Below, piece after piece: positions 17,409-26,059 of a stretch of DNA of 64,000 nucleotides. This stretch comes from CBDDCX01 sp965226925 (lineage in GTDB: Bacteria > Gemmatimonadota > Gemmatimonadetes > Longimicrobiales > Gaopeijiaceae): positions 434,001 to 498,000 of the forward strand of contig CBDDEN010000010.1 of NCBI GenBank assembly GCA_965226925.1, in the 5' to 3' direction. Position 1 is the first letter of the stretch. The number at the start of each line of letters is the position of its first letter. The translations under genes were made by a program, and so were the position numbers. The notes below the pieces were generated by a model. The model was given only the letters and a program-made list of their open reading frames with translations, made no database searches and had not been told where the DNA came from.

Positions 17409-18737
17409 ATGGAACAGAACGCAGCGTTCGGGGCCGGCGGCCGAAACTCGGCCGACCGGAAGGCCATCTGGGGCTGGGCGCTATACGACTTCGGCAATTC
17501 GGCGTTCACGACGCTCATCGTGACGTTCATCTACTCGGCCGTTTTCGCGCGGAGGATCGCGGCCGACGGCGACGCCGGGACGGCGATGTGGGCGAACGGG
17601 ATCGCCCTCACCGCGATCATCGTGGCCGTGACCTCACCGTTCCTGGGTGCGATGGCCGACAGGGGTGGGCACCGGCGCAGGTACCTCCTGATTAGCACGT
17701 GCATCGCCATCATGGGAAGTGCGCTGCTGTACTTCCCGCTGCCGGGCCAGGTGTGGTTCGCGTTCATCGTGTTCTTGGTGGCCAACATCGCCTTCGAGCT
17801 CTCGGGAGTCTTCTACAACGCCTACCTCCCCGATCTCTCCACCCCCGACAACATCGGGAAGATCTCGGGATACGGGTGGGCCTTGGGGTACCTTGGTGGC
17901 CTGGTGGCCATGGCGATCGCGCTCGTGGGTTTCATCCAGGCGGAGACGCCCTGGTTCGGGCTCGGTACGGGCGAGGAGGCGCTCTTCCAGAACGAGCGGG
18001 CCATCACTCTGGTCGTAGCGGCGTGGTTCGCGGTGTTCGCGATCCCGATGTTCCGCTGGGTGCCCAAGCCCGCTCGGGTGGAGTCCCCTCCCCTCGGGGA
18101 GCTCCTGCGAGGCACCGTAAGGCAACTCTCCGTCACATTCCGGGAGATCAGGCGCTACGGTCAGATCGTGCGGCTACTCATCGCTCGGATGATCTACAAC
18201 GACGGGTTGGTGACCATCTTCGCCCTGGGCCCGCTCTACGCGATCGAAGTATTCGGATTCACGCTCACCGAGGTGCTACTGTGGGGGTTGGCGTTGAACC
18301 TCACCGCGGGTATCGGCGCCTTCGCGATGGGCTTCTTGGACGACAGGATCGGGGGCCGCAAGACCATCCTCATCTCGCTGGTCGGCCTGTTCATCGCGAC
18401 CCTCTGGGCCACCCTGGCACCCGGCGAAGCCAAGTCCTCCATGTTCTTCGCCGGCCTGTTGGTGGGCGTGTTCGTGGGCCCCAACCAGGCCGCGAGCCGC
18501 TCCCTGCTCGGTCGCTTCGTGCCCCAGGAGAAGGAGACCGAGTTCTATGGCTTCTTCGCGTTCTCGGGCAAAGCCATAGCGTTCATGGGGCCGTTGCTGT
18601 ACGGCCTCGCCATCACCGTATTCGGCAACCAACGCTTCGGGGTGGCGGTCACGATGGTCTTCTTCCTGGTGGGAGGTCTGATCCTGCTGGGAGTCGACGA
18701 GCAGGCAGGCGTGGCGGCCAGCGGACGGGCGGGCTAG
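17409..18737 (+). CDS. MFS transporter (UMF1/Atg22-like family)
   Basis: The protein begins WGWALYDFGNSAFTTLIVTF and has GIALTAIIVAVTSPFLGAMADRGGHRRRYLL, which are typical of the UMF1 group of major facilitator transporters related to yeast Atg22, an amino-acid effluxer. Twelve helices fit in 442 residues, and a second GRKTILISL-type loop lies in the C-terminal half. ATG 17409 is preferred; a TTG at 17373 would add 12 residues. No strong ribosome binding site is seen for either. rsmD follows on the same strand 38 bases later. The substrate is unknown. Confidence 0.85.
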   Translation: MEQNAAFGAGGRNSADRKAIWGWALYDFGNSAFTTLIVTFIYSAVFARRIAADGDAGTAMWANGIALTAIIVAVTSPFLGAMADRGGHRRRYLLISTCIAIMGSALLYFPLPGQVWFAFIVFLVANIAFELSGVFYNAYLPDLSTPDNIGKISGYGWALGYLGGLVAMAIALVGFIQAETPWFGLGTGEEALFQNERAITLVVAAWFAVFAIPMFRWVPKPARVESPPLGELLRGTVRQLSVTFREIRRYGQIVRLLIARMIYNDGLVTIFALGPLYAIEVFGFTLTEVLLWGLALNLTAGIGAFAMGFLDDRIGGRKTILISLVGLFIATLWATLAPGEAKSSMFFAGLLVGVFVGPNQAASRSLLGRFVPQEKETEFYGFFAFSGKAIAFMGPLLYGLAITVFGNQRFGVAVTMVFFLVGGLILLGVDEQAGVAASGRAG

Positions 18738-18775
18738 CCCATGCCCCCCGGGACCTGACGTGCGGGGGAGCTGAC

Positions 18776-19390
18776 GTGCGCATCCTCGCAGGCAAACACG
18801 CGGGGCGAGATCTGACGTCGCCGGGGAAGCGGGTACGCCCCACGGCGGAGGGCGTTCGCGATCGTTGGCTCGGTCTCCTGTCAGACGACTTGGAGGGGGC
18901 CCGCGTGCTGGACCTCTTCGCCGGGTCGGGGGCGCTCGGGCTCGAAGCCCTGTCTCGAGGCGCGGCCTACGTGGACTTCGTCGAGAACGGGGCGGAGGCA
19001 CTCCACGCCCTCAAGGCCAACGTGGCCGCGCTGAGGGAGACGAAGCGGACCAGGATCTTCAAGCGCGACGCCATTCCCTTCGTCGAAGCCCTGGAAGAGG
19101 GTCGGTACGATATCGCGTTCGTCGACGCCCCGTACGGCTCCATGAAGGCCGACCGCATCATCGGTGTCTGGGCGGAATGCCCGTTCGCCCGGATCATCGG
19201 AGTGGAGCACTCCCGCGATCGGGTTCCGCCCTTCCCCGAGCTTCGAGGTAGGACCCGCCTTACCGGCGAAACCGGGGTGACCATCTTCCGGGCGACCGTG
19301 GCGACAACCCGGCCCCTCGCAGACTCCTCTAGGGAAACTCTGAACAAGACGGGTGTAGTTTCATGGTATGAAACGACCGGGGAGTTGTGA
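18776..19390 (+). CDS. rsmD: 16S rRNA (guanine966-N2)-methyltransferase RsmD, 3' end altered by IS5
   Basis: Translation starts at GTG 18776 behind GGGGGAG. The N-terminal MRILAGKHAGRDL-type block (here VRILAGKHAGRDL) with VRPTAEGVRDRW is specific to RsmD. The SAM-binding loop DLFAGSGALGLEALSRGA and the catalytic FVDAPYG (family consensus DPPY) are present. It methylates G966 of 16S rRNA in the assembling 30S subunit. The IS5 element begins at 19333 inside the last codons: the native C-terminus would be ADSSSTTVR-stop across the joined flanks, whereas the present frame reads 18 element-encoded residues before stopping. The catalytic core is complete, so function is probably kept. Confidence 0.85.
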   Translation: MRILAGKHAGRDLTSPGKRVRPTAEGVRDRWLGLLSDDLEGARVLDLFAGSGALGLEALSRGAAYVDFVENGAEALHALKANVAALRETKRTRIFKRDAIPFVEALEEGRYDIAFVDAPYGSMKADRIIGVWAECPFARIIGVEHSRDRVPPFPELRGRTRLTGETGVTIFRATVATTRPLADSSRETLNKTGVVSWYETTGEL

Positions 19391-20531
19391 GCGGGCCATG
19401 GAGCTTCAGATGACTTTCGCGGAGCTGGAGTACGATTCGAAGAAGCGGCGGACGCGCCGGGAGATTTTCCTGGAGAAGATGGAGGGGCTGATTCCCTGGC
19501 AACAGCTGGAGGATCGGATCGAGCCGTTCTATCCGAAGGCTGGCCGTGGCCGCCGCCCCTATCCGCTTGGGGTGATGCTGCGGGTTCATTGTGTGCAGCT
19601 GTTCTACAACGTGAGCGATCCGGGCATGGAGGATCTGCTCTACGAGGTGGAGTCAGTGCGCCGCTTTGCGGGTCTGCGCCTGAGCGGTTCTTTGCCGGAC
19701 GAGACGACGATCCTGAACTTCCGTCACCTGCTGGAGACGCAGGGCTTGGGGATGGGGTTGTTCGAGGAGATCAATACGCATCTGGCGTCTCTCGGGCATC
19801 GGTTGAAGACGGGGACGATCGTGGATGCGAGCATCATTGACGCGCCGTCGTCGACGAAGAACCGCAGGGGAGAACGGGATCCGGAGATGCACCAGACGAA
19901 GAAGGGAAACCAGTGGTACTTCGGGATGAAGGCGCATATCGGGGTGGACGCCGAATCGGGTCTGGCGCACAGCTTGGCGACGACGGCCGCCAACGCGGCG
20001 GACGTGACGCAGGCGTGCGTGCTGCTGCATGGTGACGAGACGGAGGCATGGGGCGACGCGGGCTACCAGGGTGTGGACAAGCGCCCGGAGAACAGGGGTT
20101 GCGACGTCGCCTGGCAGGTGGCGATGAAGCCGGGCAAGCGTCGCCTGCTCGATCGGGACGGCGCCGAGGCGGCGGCCGAGAAGCGCAAGGCATCGGTGCG
20201 GGCGAAGGTGGAGCATCCGTTCTTGTATGTGAAGCGGCGCTTCGGGTACGGTAAGGTGCGCTACCGGGGACTGGCGAAGAACACGCAGCGCATCGCGTTG
20301 CTGCTCGGGTTCTCGAATCTGCTCATCGCTGGCCGCTACGCGACCGGATAACGCGCGGCCCATGGACCGCCCGAGGGCGGGAGCCGGACACATCGAAGCG
20401 ACTTCCTGACGGTTCGGACCGTTTCTCCGGCGCGCCAGCCAGCACTTCATCGCTCCGATAGGTCTTCGAACCGGATCTTCGAACCGCAACCGATCGCGTT
20501 CCTCCCAAGATGGGGGTTGTTCAGACCCTCC
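19333..20531 (+). mobile_element. IS5-family insertion sequence, intact
   Basis: The element is 1199 bp. Its left end GGAAACTCTGAACAA and the inverted right end GGAGGGTCTGAACAA match at 12 of 15 positions. CTAG flanks both sides (19329-19332 and 20532-20535), which fits the 4-bp CTAR-type target duplication of the IS5 group. It carries a single transposase and about 180 bases of non-coding sequence at the right. It is inserted in the last codons of rsmD. Confidence 0.88.
19368..20351 (+). CDS. IS5-family transposase
   Basis: The 327-residue protein matches the IS5 transposase throughout: MTFAELEYDSKKRRTRREIF, RRPYPLGVMLRVHCVQLFYN, DETTILNFRHLLE, APSSTKNRRGERDPEMHQTK and MKAHIGVDAESGLAHSL are all recognisable. 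Catalytic residues are visible as Asp in IVDASIID, Asp in WGDAGYQG and Glu in RAKVEHPF. The frame is uninterrupted, so the element may be active. The true start may be ATG 19398 or 19410, because the IS5 family usually begins close to MTFAE. Confidence 0.92.
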   Translation: MKRPGSCERAMELQMTFAELEYDSKKRRTRREIFLEKMEGLIPWQQLEDRIEPFYPKAGRGRRPYPLGVMLRVHCVQLFYNVSDPGMEDLLYEVESVRRFAGLRLSGSLPDETTILNFRHLLETQGLGMGLFEEINTHLASLGHRLKTGTIVDASIIDAPSSTKNRRGERDPEMHQTKKGNQWYFGMKAHIGVDAESGLAHSLATTAANAADVTQACVLLHGDETEAWGDAGYQGVDKRPENRGCDVAWQVAMKPGKRRLLDRDGAEAAAEKRKASVRAKVEHPFLYVKRRFGYGKVRYRGLAKNTQRIALLLGFSNLLIAGRYATG

Positions 20532-20705
20532 CTAGTACTACGGTCCGATGACCGTCGTGTTCTCGGCCGGCTGACCGGAAGCGCATGATCCTTTCATCTT
20601 CCCCCCAAGGAGATGTAACTTTTTGATACGAACCCCCCTCCTTGGAAGTCCGAACATGAGTTCCCGCAACGTGATGAAAGACGTTCGACCCTGAGCGCGC
20701 CTTCC

Positions 20706-21197
20706 GTGCAGGTGCGGAGTCGCGTTCGTGATCGTCACGCGCGGACGGGATCCTACCAGGGCTTCACGCTTCTCGAGCTCCTCATCGTAGCCGTGATCAT
20801 AGGGACCCTCACCACGCTGATCGTGCCTACGTACCAGCAGGCCCGGGAGACGGCGAAGATCAAACGCGCCCTCACAGACGTCGGTGTCCTGGCGATCGCG
20901 CTCGAGATGCACTTCAGGACCTACAGGGAACTGCCGGAGTACCTCTCCGATCTGGGGCAAGCGGAGATGGTGGACCCCTGGGGCAACCCGTACGAGTACC
21001 AGCGTATCATCGATGGCTCGGGCGAGCACTCAGCGGCCCGGAAGGACAAGTTCCTGAAACCGCTCAACACGGACTACGACCTGTTCAGCAAGGGGGTCGA
21101 CGGCGAAACCAAGCCGGCGCTCTCGACCCAGGTGAGCAGGGATGACGTCATAAGGGCGTTGGACGGTGGCTTCATGGGCTTGGCCGATGACTTCTGA
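20706..21197 (+). CDS. Type II secretion/type IV pilus-like pseudopilin (GspG-like)
   Basis: The sequence G-FTLLELLIVAVIIGTL is a prepilin peptidase cleavage site with Glu at mature position 5 and a hydrophobic helix. The rest, with MVDPWGNPYEYQ and a C-terminal charged tail, resembles GspG-type major pseudopilins, where the PWGNPY segment is conserved. The leader (about 19 residues, basic) is long. The start is GTG 20706, with a weak ribosome binding site. No other secretion genes are nearby. It precedes an HD-GYP gene by 27 bases and may be co-transcribed with it, a combination suggesting c-di-GMP-linked surface behaviour, which is inference. Confidence 0.8.
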   Translation: MQVRSRVRDRHARTGSYQGFTLLELLIVAVIIGTLTTLIVPTYQQARETAKIKRALTDVGVLAIALEMHFRTYRELPEYLSDLGQAEMVDPWGNPYEYQRIIDGSGEHSAARKDKFLKPLNTDYDLFSKGVDGETKPALSTQVSRDDVIRALDGGFMGLADDF

Positions 21198-21224
21198 TCA
21201 GACACCGATGCCAGGGCGTGACGC

Positions 21225-22955
21225 ATGATCTTCGAACTGGAGCATTTCAGGACCAAGCTGGGTCGGAAGATCGTGAGCCTGTTCTTCCTGTGCGCCCTGA
21301 TCCCCACGGCCACGCTGGCCATGCTCTCGTACGTCAGGGTCCGAGCCGAACTCCGGAGCCAGACCCAGGAGCGTCTGCACCAAGGAACCACGGACGCCGC
21401 CATGGGCGTCTACGAGCGCGTACAGGCCATCGAGAGCGAGATGTTCTTCCTGTCCGCATCGACGCTCGCGCTCGCGCCGGCCATCCGATCCGGGGTCGAT
21501 TCGCCGCTCCAGCGGAGCGATCTTCGGAGGCTCGACGAAATGAGCCTGGTCTCGGGAGACGACCCCACGCCCATGCCTTTGGTCGGCTCGCTCACCCAGG
21601 TCCCGGAACTGAGCTCCGCCGCCCAGGCCGGTGTCGACCGGGGAGAAACCGTGCTTACCGTGGTCTCGGACGAGGAAACGACCGGACTCCGGATCCTGAT
21701 CGCGAGACCGTGGAACAGGAACGACGTCAGCAACGGCGTCCTTTGGGCGAGGATCATCGCAGACAGCCTCTGGTCCACCGCCCGCGTCTATGGCACGGGC
21801 GTCGCGGCCGACGAGATCGACACCCAGGACGAGAAGGGCTACTGCGTCCTGGATCCCGAGATGCGGCCCCTCGACTGCGGCGGAAGCCTCGCGGCTTGGA
21901 TGGCCGCCGGTCCACCGCCGGACGTGCTGATCCACGAAGACTCGATCCATGGAGCCGCTTCGTGGGTCATGGACGGAAGGAAATTCACGGGTCACTACCG
22001 GCGAGTGTACCTCAGGGATTTCAATTCCCCGAACTGGACGATCCTGGCGGGTGAGAGTGCCGAGACGAATCTGGCCACTCTCGGTGACTTTCGCCGTAAC
22101 CTAATCGGCTTCCTGGTCGTTACGTTGGCAGTCGTCCTGCTCCTGGCGGCCGTGCTGATCCGCCAGAACATGGAGCCCTTGGCCAAGCTGCAGGAGGGGA
22201 CACGCCGCCTTGCGGCCAAGGACTTCGACACGCGGGTCCACGTTTCGAGCGGAGACGAATTCGAGGACCTGGCCGGCTCCTTCAACGATATGGCGCGGCA
22301 GGTCGGAGATCTCGTCAGCGAGTTCGACGAGTTGAACTGGAGCGCCATCACCGCGCTGGCGCGCACCATCGACGCCAAGTCGCCCTGGACGGCGGGTCAC
22401 TCTGAGCGAGTGTCCCGAATGGCGATGCGGATCGGAGAGACGATGGGCCTGGCCGGGGGCGATCTCGAGCGGCTGCACCGGGGTGGGCTACTCCACGACA
22501 TCGGAAAGATCGGAGTCCCGGTGGACGTTCTCGACAAGAAGGGGAGGCTGACGGAAGAGGAAATGAAGATCATGGAGAGCCACGTCACCATCGGGGCGCG
22601 TATCGTCGAACCCCTCAAGCCCCTGGCCGACGTGCTCCCGATCGTGCTCCATCACCACGAGCGCTTCGCCGGGCGTGGCTATCCGGAGGGGCTCACCGGC
22701 ACCGAGCTCCCCTACCTGGCTCGCGTTCTGGCCGTGGCCGACACGTTCGACGCGCTTCGGTCCGACCGCCCCTACCGGACGGCCAGCAACGTATCCGACA
22801 GCGTCGCCATAATCGTGGAGAATTCCGGATCGCAGCTCGACCCACACGCGGTCGAGGCATTCCTCGAGGTCATGAAGTCGGGCGACGCCACCCTGCTTAC
22901 CATGCCGGTGTTCGAGGCCAAGGTGAGCGCAGTCAACTTGTTCGGGAGCCCCTAG
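21225..22955 (+). CDS. Membrane-bound HAMP/HD-GYP c-di-GMP phosphodiesterase
   Basis: The order of domains is: an N-terminal membrane helix (residues 15-38, IVSLFFLCALIPTATLAML), a periplasmic sensor of about 260 residues, a second membrane helix near 290-315, a HAMP segment (ending at DEFEDLAGSFNDMARQV), and an HD-GYP domain. The latter has AGHSERVSRMA, LLHDIGKIGVP, HHHERFAGRGYPEGL (the GYP signature) and LAVADTFDALRSDRPYR, so all metal and GYP residues are seen. It should hydrolyse c-di-GMP in the cytoplasm in response to an external signal. It follows the pseudopilin and is followed after 2 bases by a lipoprotein gene, which suggests one transcript. Confidence 0.92.
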   Translation: MIFELEHFRTKLGRKIVSLFFLCALIPTATLAMLSYVRVRAELRSQTQERLHQGTTDAAMGVYERVQAIESEMFFLSASTLALAPAIRSGVDSPLQRSDLRRLDEMSLVSGDDPTPMPLVGSLTQVPELSSAAQAGVDRGETVLTVVSDEETTGLRILIARPWNRNDVSNGVLWARIIADSLWSTARVYGTGVAADEIDTQDEKGYCVLDPEMRPLDCGGSLAAWMAAGPPPDVLIHEDSIHGAASWVMDGRKFTGHYRRVYLRDFNSPNWTILAGESAETNLATLGDFRRNLIGFLVVTLAVVLLLAAVLIRQNMEPLAKLQEGTRRLAAKDFDTRVHVSSGDEFEDLAGSFNDMARQVGDLVSEFDELNWSAITALARTIDAKSPWTAGHSERVSRMAMRIGETMGLAGGDLERLHRGGLLHDIGKIGVPVDVLDKKGRLTEEEMKIMESHVTIGARIVEPLKPLADVLPIVLHHHERFAGRGYPEGLTGTELPYLARVLAVADTFDALRSDRPYRTASNVSDSVAIIVENSGSQLDPHAVEAFLEVMKSGDATLLTMPVFEAKVSAVNLFGSP

Positions 22956-22957
22956 CC

Positions 22958-23383
22958 ATGCCCTACCTACCGGTGAACAGACCCATGCGTGCGCTCCGGG
23001 GCGCCCTGACGACGGCATGCGCGTCGATCGTTGTCGCTGCATGCGGTCCGGAGACCGTCGAGACACCGCCTCCCGACGTGACGGGCCGGTGGACGACGGA
23101 AGACGTGGACTACGCGGACCGGGCGTTCGAGATCACCGACGAGTTCCTCTACCTGGCACAGGGCGGCGATACGTTCGCGGTACATCGCATCGAAGAGGTC
23201 CAGATCACGCTCGAAGACCTCCCGTTCTATTCGATCGAATACCGCGGGGACGAGAACGAGATATTCTCGTTCCGCTTCTACCTGACGCCGGAGGCCGGTG
23301 GCACGATCTTCTTCCCCAACCAGAGGCACATGAAGTGGCACCGGGACCCCGCAAGGGAGGTTCCCTGGGACGCCTCCCGATAA
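22958..23383 (+). CDS. Hypothetical lipoprotein
   Basis: The N-terminus MRALRGALTTACASIVVAACG contains a hydrophobic core and lipobox VAAC, so a lipoprotein is predicted; ATG 22985 gives this standard signal, and ATG 22958 adds nine residues. The mature part is about 110 residues, acidic, with repeated aromatic and beta-prone segments (FEITDEFLYLAQGG, FYSIEYRGDENEIFSFRFYL). I do not recognise a family. It starts 2 bases after the HD-GYP stop and is probably in the same operon. Confidence 0.6.
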   Translation: MPYLPVNRPMRALRGALTTACASIVVAACGPETVETPPPDVTGRWTTEDVDYADRAFEITDEFLYLAQGGDTFAVHRIEEVQITLEDLPFYSIEYRGDENEIFSFRFYLTPEAGGTIFFPNQRHMKWHRDPAREVPWDASR

Positions 23384-23532
23384 CGGGCACGATCGAATAC
23401 CCCACCCGCCGGTGCGGACCCGTGTGCTCCGCCCTGCCCGCCGACATGCGTGAGACCGGTTTGACAGGGCCCCCGTGACCCGAACAGGTTTGCTTCGACT
23501 CCTGAGATTCACCCTCCTCTAGGAGAGGTACC

Positions 23533-24489
23533 ATGAAGCCGCCTCAGCCGGATCGCATCGTTCATGGAGCCGTGGGAGGGGTCGTCGCCGGTGTTGTGGT
23601 GGTTGTGTGGTTTCTCGTCATGGACCTCGTGGCCGGACACCCGTTCGAAACACCTGCCCGCCTGTCCGCGGCGGTCCTCAGGGCGGAATTCGACGGGCCG
23701 TGGCCACGCCTCATCGTGCTGTTCACCGTGCTCCACTTCGGCGTGTTCATCACGCTCGGAATCGTCTCGTCATGGGTCCTCGACGAGCTCCGGGTAGAAC
23801 CGGGCCTCCTCGTGGGTGCCCTGTTCGGTGTGGGTGTGCTCAACGCCGTCCATTACACCGGGTTACTCGTCACGGGCACCAACCTCCTGACCGTGGTTCC
23901 GGTGTCGCAGGTCGCCATGGCCAACCTGCTCGGCGGCATGCTGATGATGGCTTATTTGCACCGCGCGCGGAAGTCGGAGTCACCGCTGGGCTGGACCGTG
24001 CTCAAAGGGCATCCCGTCCTCTACGAGGGCCTCGTCGTCGGTCTGGTCGGGGCTGCGGCCGTGGCCGGATGGTTCCTGGTGGTCGATCTCTTCTACGGGT
24101 CCCCCCTATACACGCCCGCGGCCCTCGGATCGGCCGTGCTCCTGGGCGCGACCAACCCGGCCGAGGTGGAGTACAGCCTCGGTGTGATGGCGGCGTACAC
24201 GGCCTTTCATCTGCTCGCGTTCGCAGCCATCGGCATCGCCTTCTCCTGGCTGGTCCGTCAGCTGCGAGGAGCGCCCGGATTCGGCATCCGAGCCCTGGTC
24301 GTCTTCTTTCTCGTGGAGGGCCTATTCATCGGATCCGTGGGGATGGCCAGCGGATGGGTCGTGCAGGAGATGGGGTGGGTCATGATACTGGTGGCGAACG
24401 TACTGGCCGTGGGCGTCATGAGTGCATGGATCTGGCGGCAACATCCCGAACTCGCGGGCGAATTGGACAATCAGGCATCCACGGCCTAG
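23533..24489 (+). CDS. Duplicated four-helix integral membrane protein, unknown function
   Basis: The start ATG follows AGGAGAGG. The 318-residue protein is almost all membrane helices. The first half (residues 10-140) and second half (165-300) are related: WFLVMDLVAGHPFETPARLSAAVL corresponds to WFLVVDLFYGSPLYTPAALGSAVL, and LFTVLHFGVFITLGIVSSW corresponds to AYTAFHLLAFAAIGIAFSW (quoted here as the matching segments). A tandem duplication of a 4-helix unit is therefore visible by eye. Conserved D-L and H residues recur in both halves at the same spacing. No enzymatic motif is apparent. It lies alone between the HD-GYP group and the convergent alanine racemase gene. Confidence 0.75.
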   Translation: MKPPQPDRIVHGAVGGVVAGVVVVVWFLVMDLVAGHPFETPARLSAAVLRAEFDGPWPRLIVLFTVLHFGVFITLGIVSSWVLDELRVEPGLLVGALFGVGVLNAVHYTGLLVTGTNLLTVVPVSQVAMANLLGGMLMMAYLHRARKSESPLGWTVLKGHPVLYEGLVVGLVGAAAVAGWFLVVDLFYGSPLYTPAALGSAVLLGATNPAEVEYSLGVMAAYTAFHLLAFAAIGIAFSWLVRQLRGAPGFGIRALVVFFLVEGLFIGSVGMASGWVVQEMGWVMILVANVLAVGVMSAWIWRQHPELAGELDNQASTA

Positions 24490-24511
24490 ACCGGGTCCGA
24501 GACCGGCCGAC

Positions 24512-25723
24512 CTAGACGATCACCTTGGGTAGCACCGGGTTCAGGTGCATCAAGATGTCGTATACCGATCGGCCCGTGGCCGCCGCCAGGGCGTTGTGCC
24601 GGATGGCCGGGTCGTCGGGCCCCAGGAGCGTCGCCACGTCCCCGATGGACACCGAAGGCTCCTCGCCGAGCTCGATGATGGTGTGGCTGGCGCTCACGGC
24701 CCCGATGGCCGGATACAAGGCCCCGTTGATGAGGACCCGGGCCCCATCGACAGCTTGCCGCGGATATCCGTCGGTGTGGCCTACGGGCAGCGTCGCGACC
24801 CACGTCGCTCGCTCCGCGACATACTCGCGACCGTAACTCACGCTGTCGCCCGCCCGGAGTTGCTCCACCCTCACTACGCGCGCTCGGAGCCGCATCGCGG
24901 GGTGCAACTCGGCGATGGCGTGCTCGGCGTCCGCGTCACTCGGATAGGCTCCGTAGATGGCGATGCCGGGACGCACCAGATCGAGGTGCGCCTCGGGCAG
25001 GTGGTACACGCCGTTCGACGACGCGGCGTGCAGGGCACCCAACTCGAATCCGCGAGCCGCGGCGGCGGCGGTCACCTGGTTGAAGCGCCGGAGTTGTTCG
25101 CGATCGAACTCGGCTACTTCGGTGAACGCCATGAACGTGCTCTGCATCTCCAAGCCGAGCGAACCCATCCGCTCGAACCACGGCAGGGCCCGGTGACACG
25201 GGATGCCCATGCGGCTCATCCCCGTATCCAGGTACGCGTGGACACGTGCGGCACGTCCCGCCCGTCGGGCGGCGTTGACCACCCTCTCACCGGAGTCGTC
25301 GGTGCCGAGGATCACGTCGACGTCTCGAGCCAGGAGCTCCGGCCCCGATGCGTCCGAGAACAGGCCCAGGAGCAGGATCGGCTTGCGAATCCCCGCATCA
25401 CGTAGTGCGATGGCCGCGTCGGTCTTCACCACCGCGAAGCCCATGATCGACCCAAGGTCCTCGAGCACGGTGGCCACCTTGGTCAGACCCAACCCGTAGG
25501 CGTTGTTCTTGATCACGGCCATGATCGGACGGCCGCCCGAGAGCCGTGAGCTGACGCTCACGTTGTAGCGGAGAGCCTCGGGGTCGATCTCGAGCCACGG
25601 ATCGAAGCGCTCCCTGGGATCGGGCACCTGGCCGGTCAGGGCCGGAAGGGACAGCGGCCGTGCTAAGGCCGTCGTGGCCGCGGTGGCTGCGCCGGCGACG
25701 AACGTGCGACGAGAGACGGTCAT
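24512..25723 (-). CDS. Tat-exported alanine racemase-family PLP enzyme
   Basis: The N-terminus MTVSRRTFVAGAATAATTAL is a twin-arginine signal peptide, so the product is predicted to be periplasmic. The fold type III racemase motifs follow: MAVIKNNAYGLG with the PLP-binding Lys, DTGMSRMG, RPGIAIYGAYP and SVSYGREY with the catalytic Tyr. The usual GYADGYPR block reads GHTDGYPR here. Cytoplasmic Alr makes D-Ala for peptidoglycan; exported relatives with broad amino-acid range (Bsr type) exist, and this one may racemise extracellular amino acids. A frame extending upstream to 25786 would add a non-conserved leader. Its stop lies 22 bases from the convergent membrane-protein gene. Confidence 0.85.
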   Translation of the reverse strand: MTVSRRTFVAGAATAATTALARPLSLPALTGQVPDPRERFDPWLEIDPEALRYNVSVSSRLSGGRPIMAVIKNNAYGLGLTKVATVLEDLGSIMGFAVVKTDAAIALRDAGIRKPILLLGLFSDASGPELLARDVDVILGTDDSGERVVNAARRAGRAARVHAYLDTGMSRMGIPCHRALPWFERMGSLGLEMQSTFMAFTEVAEFDREQLRRFNQVTAAAAARGFELGALHAASSNGVYHLPEAHLDLVRPGIAIYGAYPSDADAEHAIAELHPAMRLRARVVRVEQLRAGDSVSYGREYVAERATWVATLPVGHTDGYPRQAVDGARVLINGALYPAIGAVSASHTIIELGEEPSVSIGDVATLLGPDDPAIRHNALAAATGRSVYDILMHLNPVLPKVIV

Positions 25724-26059
25724 GTGCACCCGCTCCGTTGAGTCGAGAAGGACCTGGACGTGGTGCCGCCCAGCCGCGAGGACCACGTCGGTAGAGCCGT
25801 TCCGTAGACGGCAGTCCGGGGCCGCCGGTTGAGGTCCCCGCGGAGATCGGAATTTAGACGCCGCACGGGCCTCCGGCTAATGGCCGATCACCGCACCTGG
25901 GCACACGCCGACTCCGGACAAATCGGCGGCGGAGCGGGTTCGCTTGCGGCCCGGCGAGAGGGCCGGCACGTTGACCGCGATCCGGTGCCGGAGGGGACGA
26001 ACGGCCACCCACTAGGCGGGACGGCAACCCAACCGGCCAATCAACCGCTAGAGGTGGAT
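25724..26059. other. Intergenic region between divergent alanine racemase and cyclase genes
   Basis: This 336-base gap separates two divergent genes and should hold both promoters. The reading frame that spans it on the plus strand is Arg-rich and low-complexity and looks non-coding. I see no hairpin, operator or repeat that I could defend. Confidence 0.5.

Noticed and set aside
20352..20531. Possible extra gene in the right arm of the IS5 element
   Set aside because: Short, no start with a ribosome binding site, and composition typical of IS non-coding ends.
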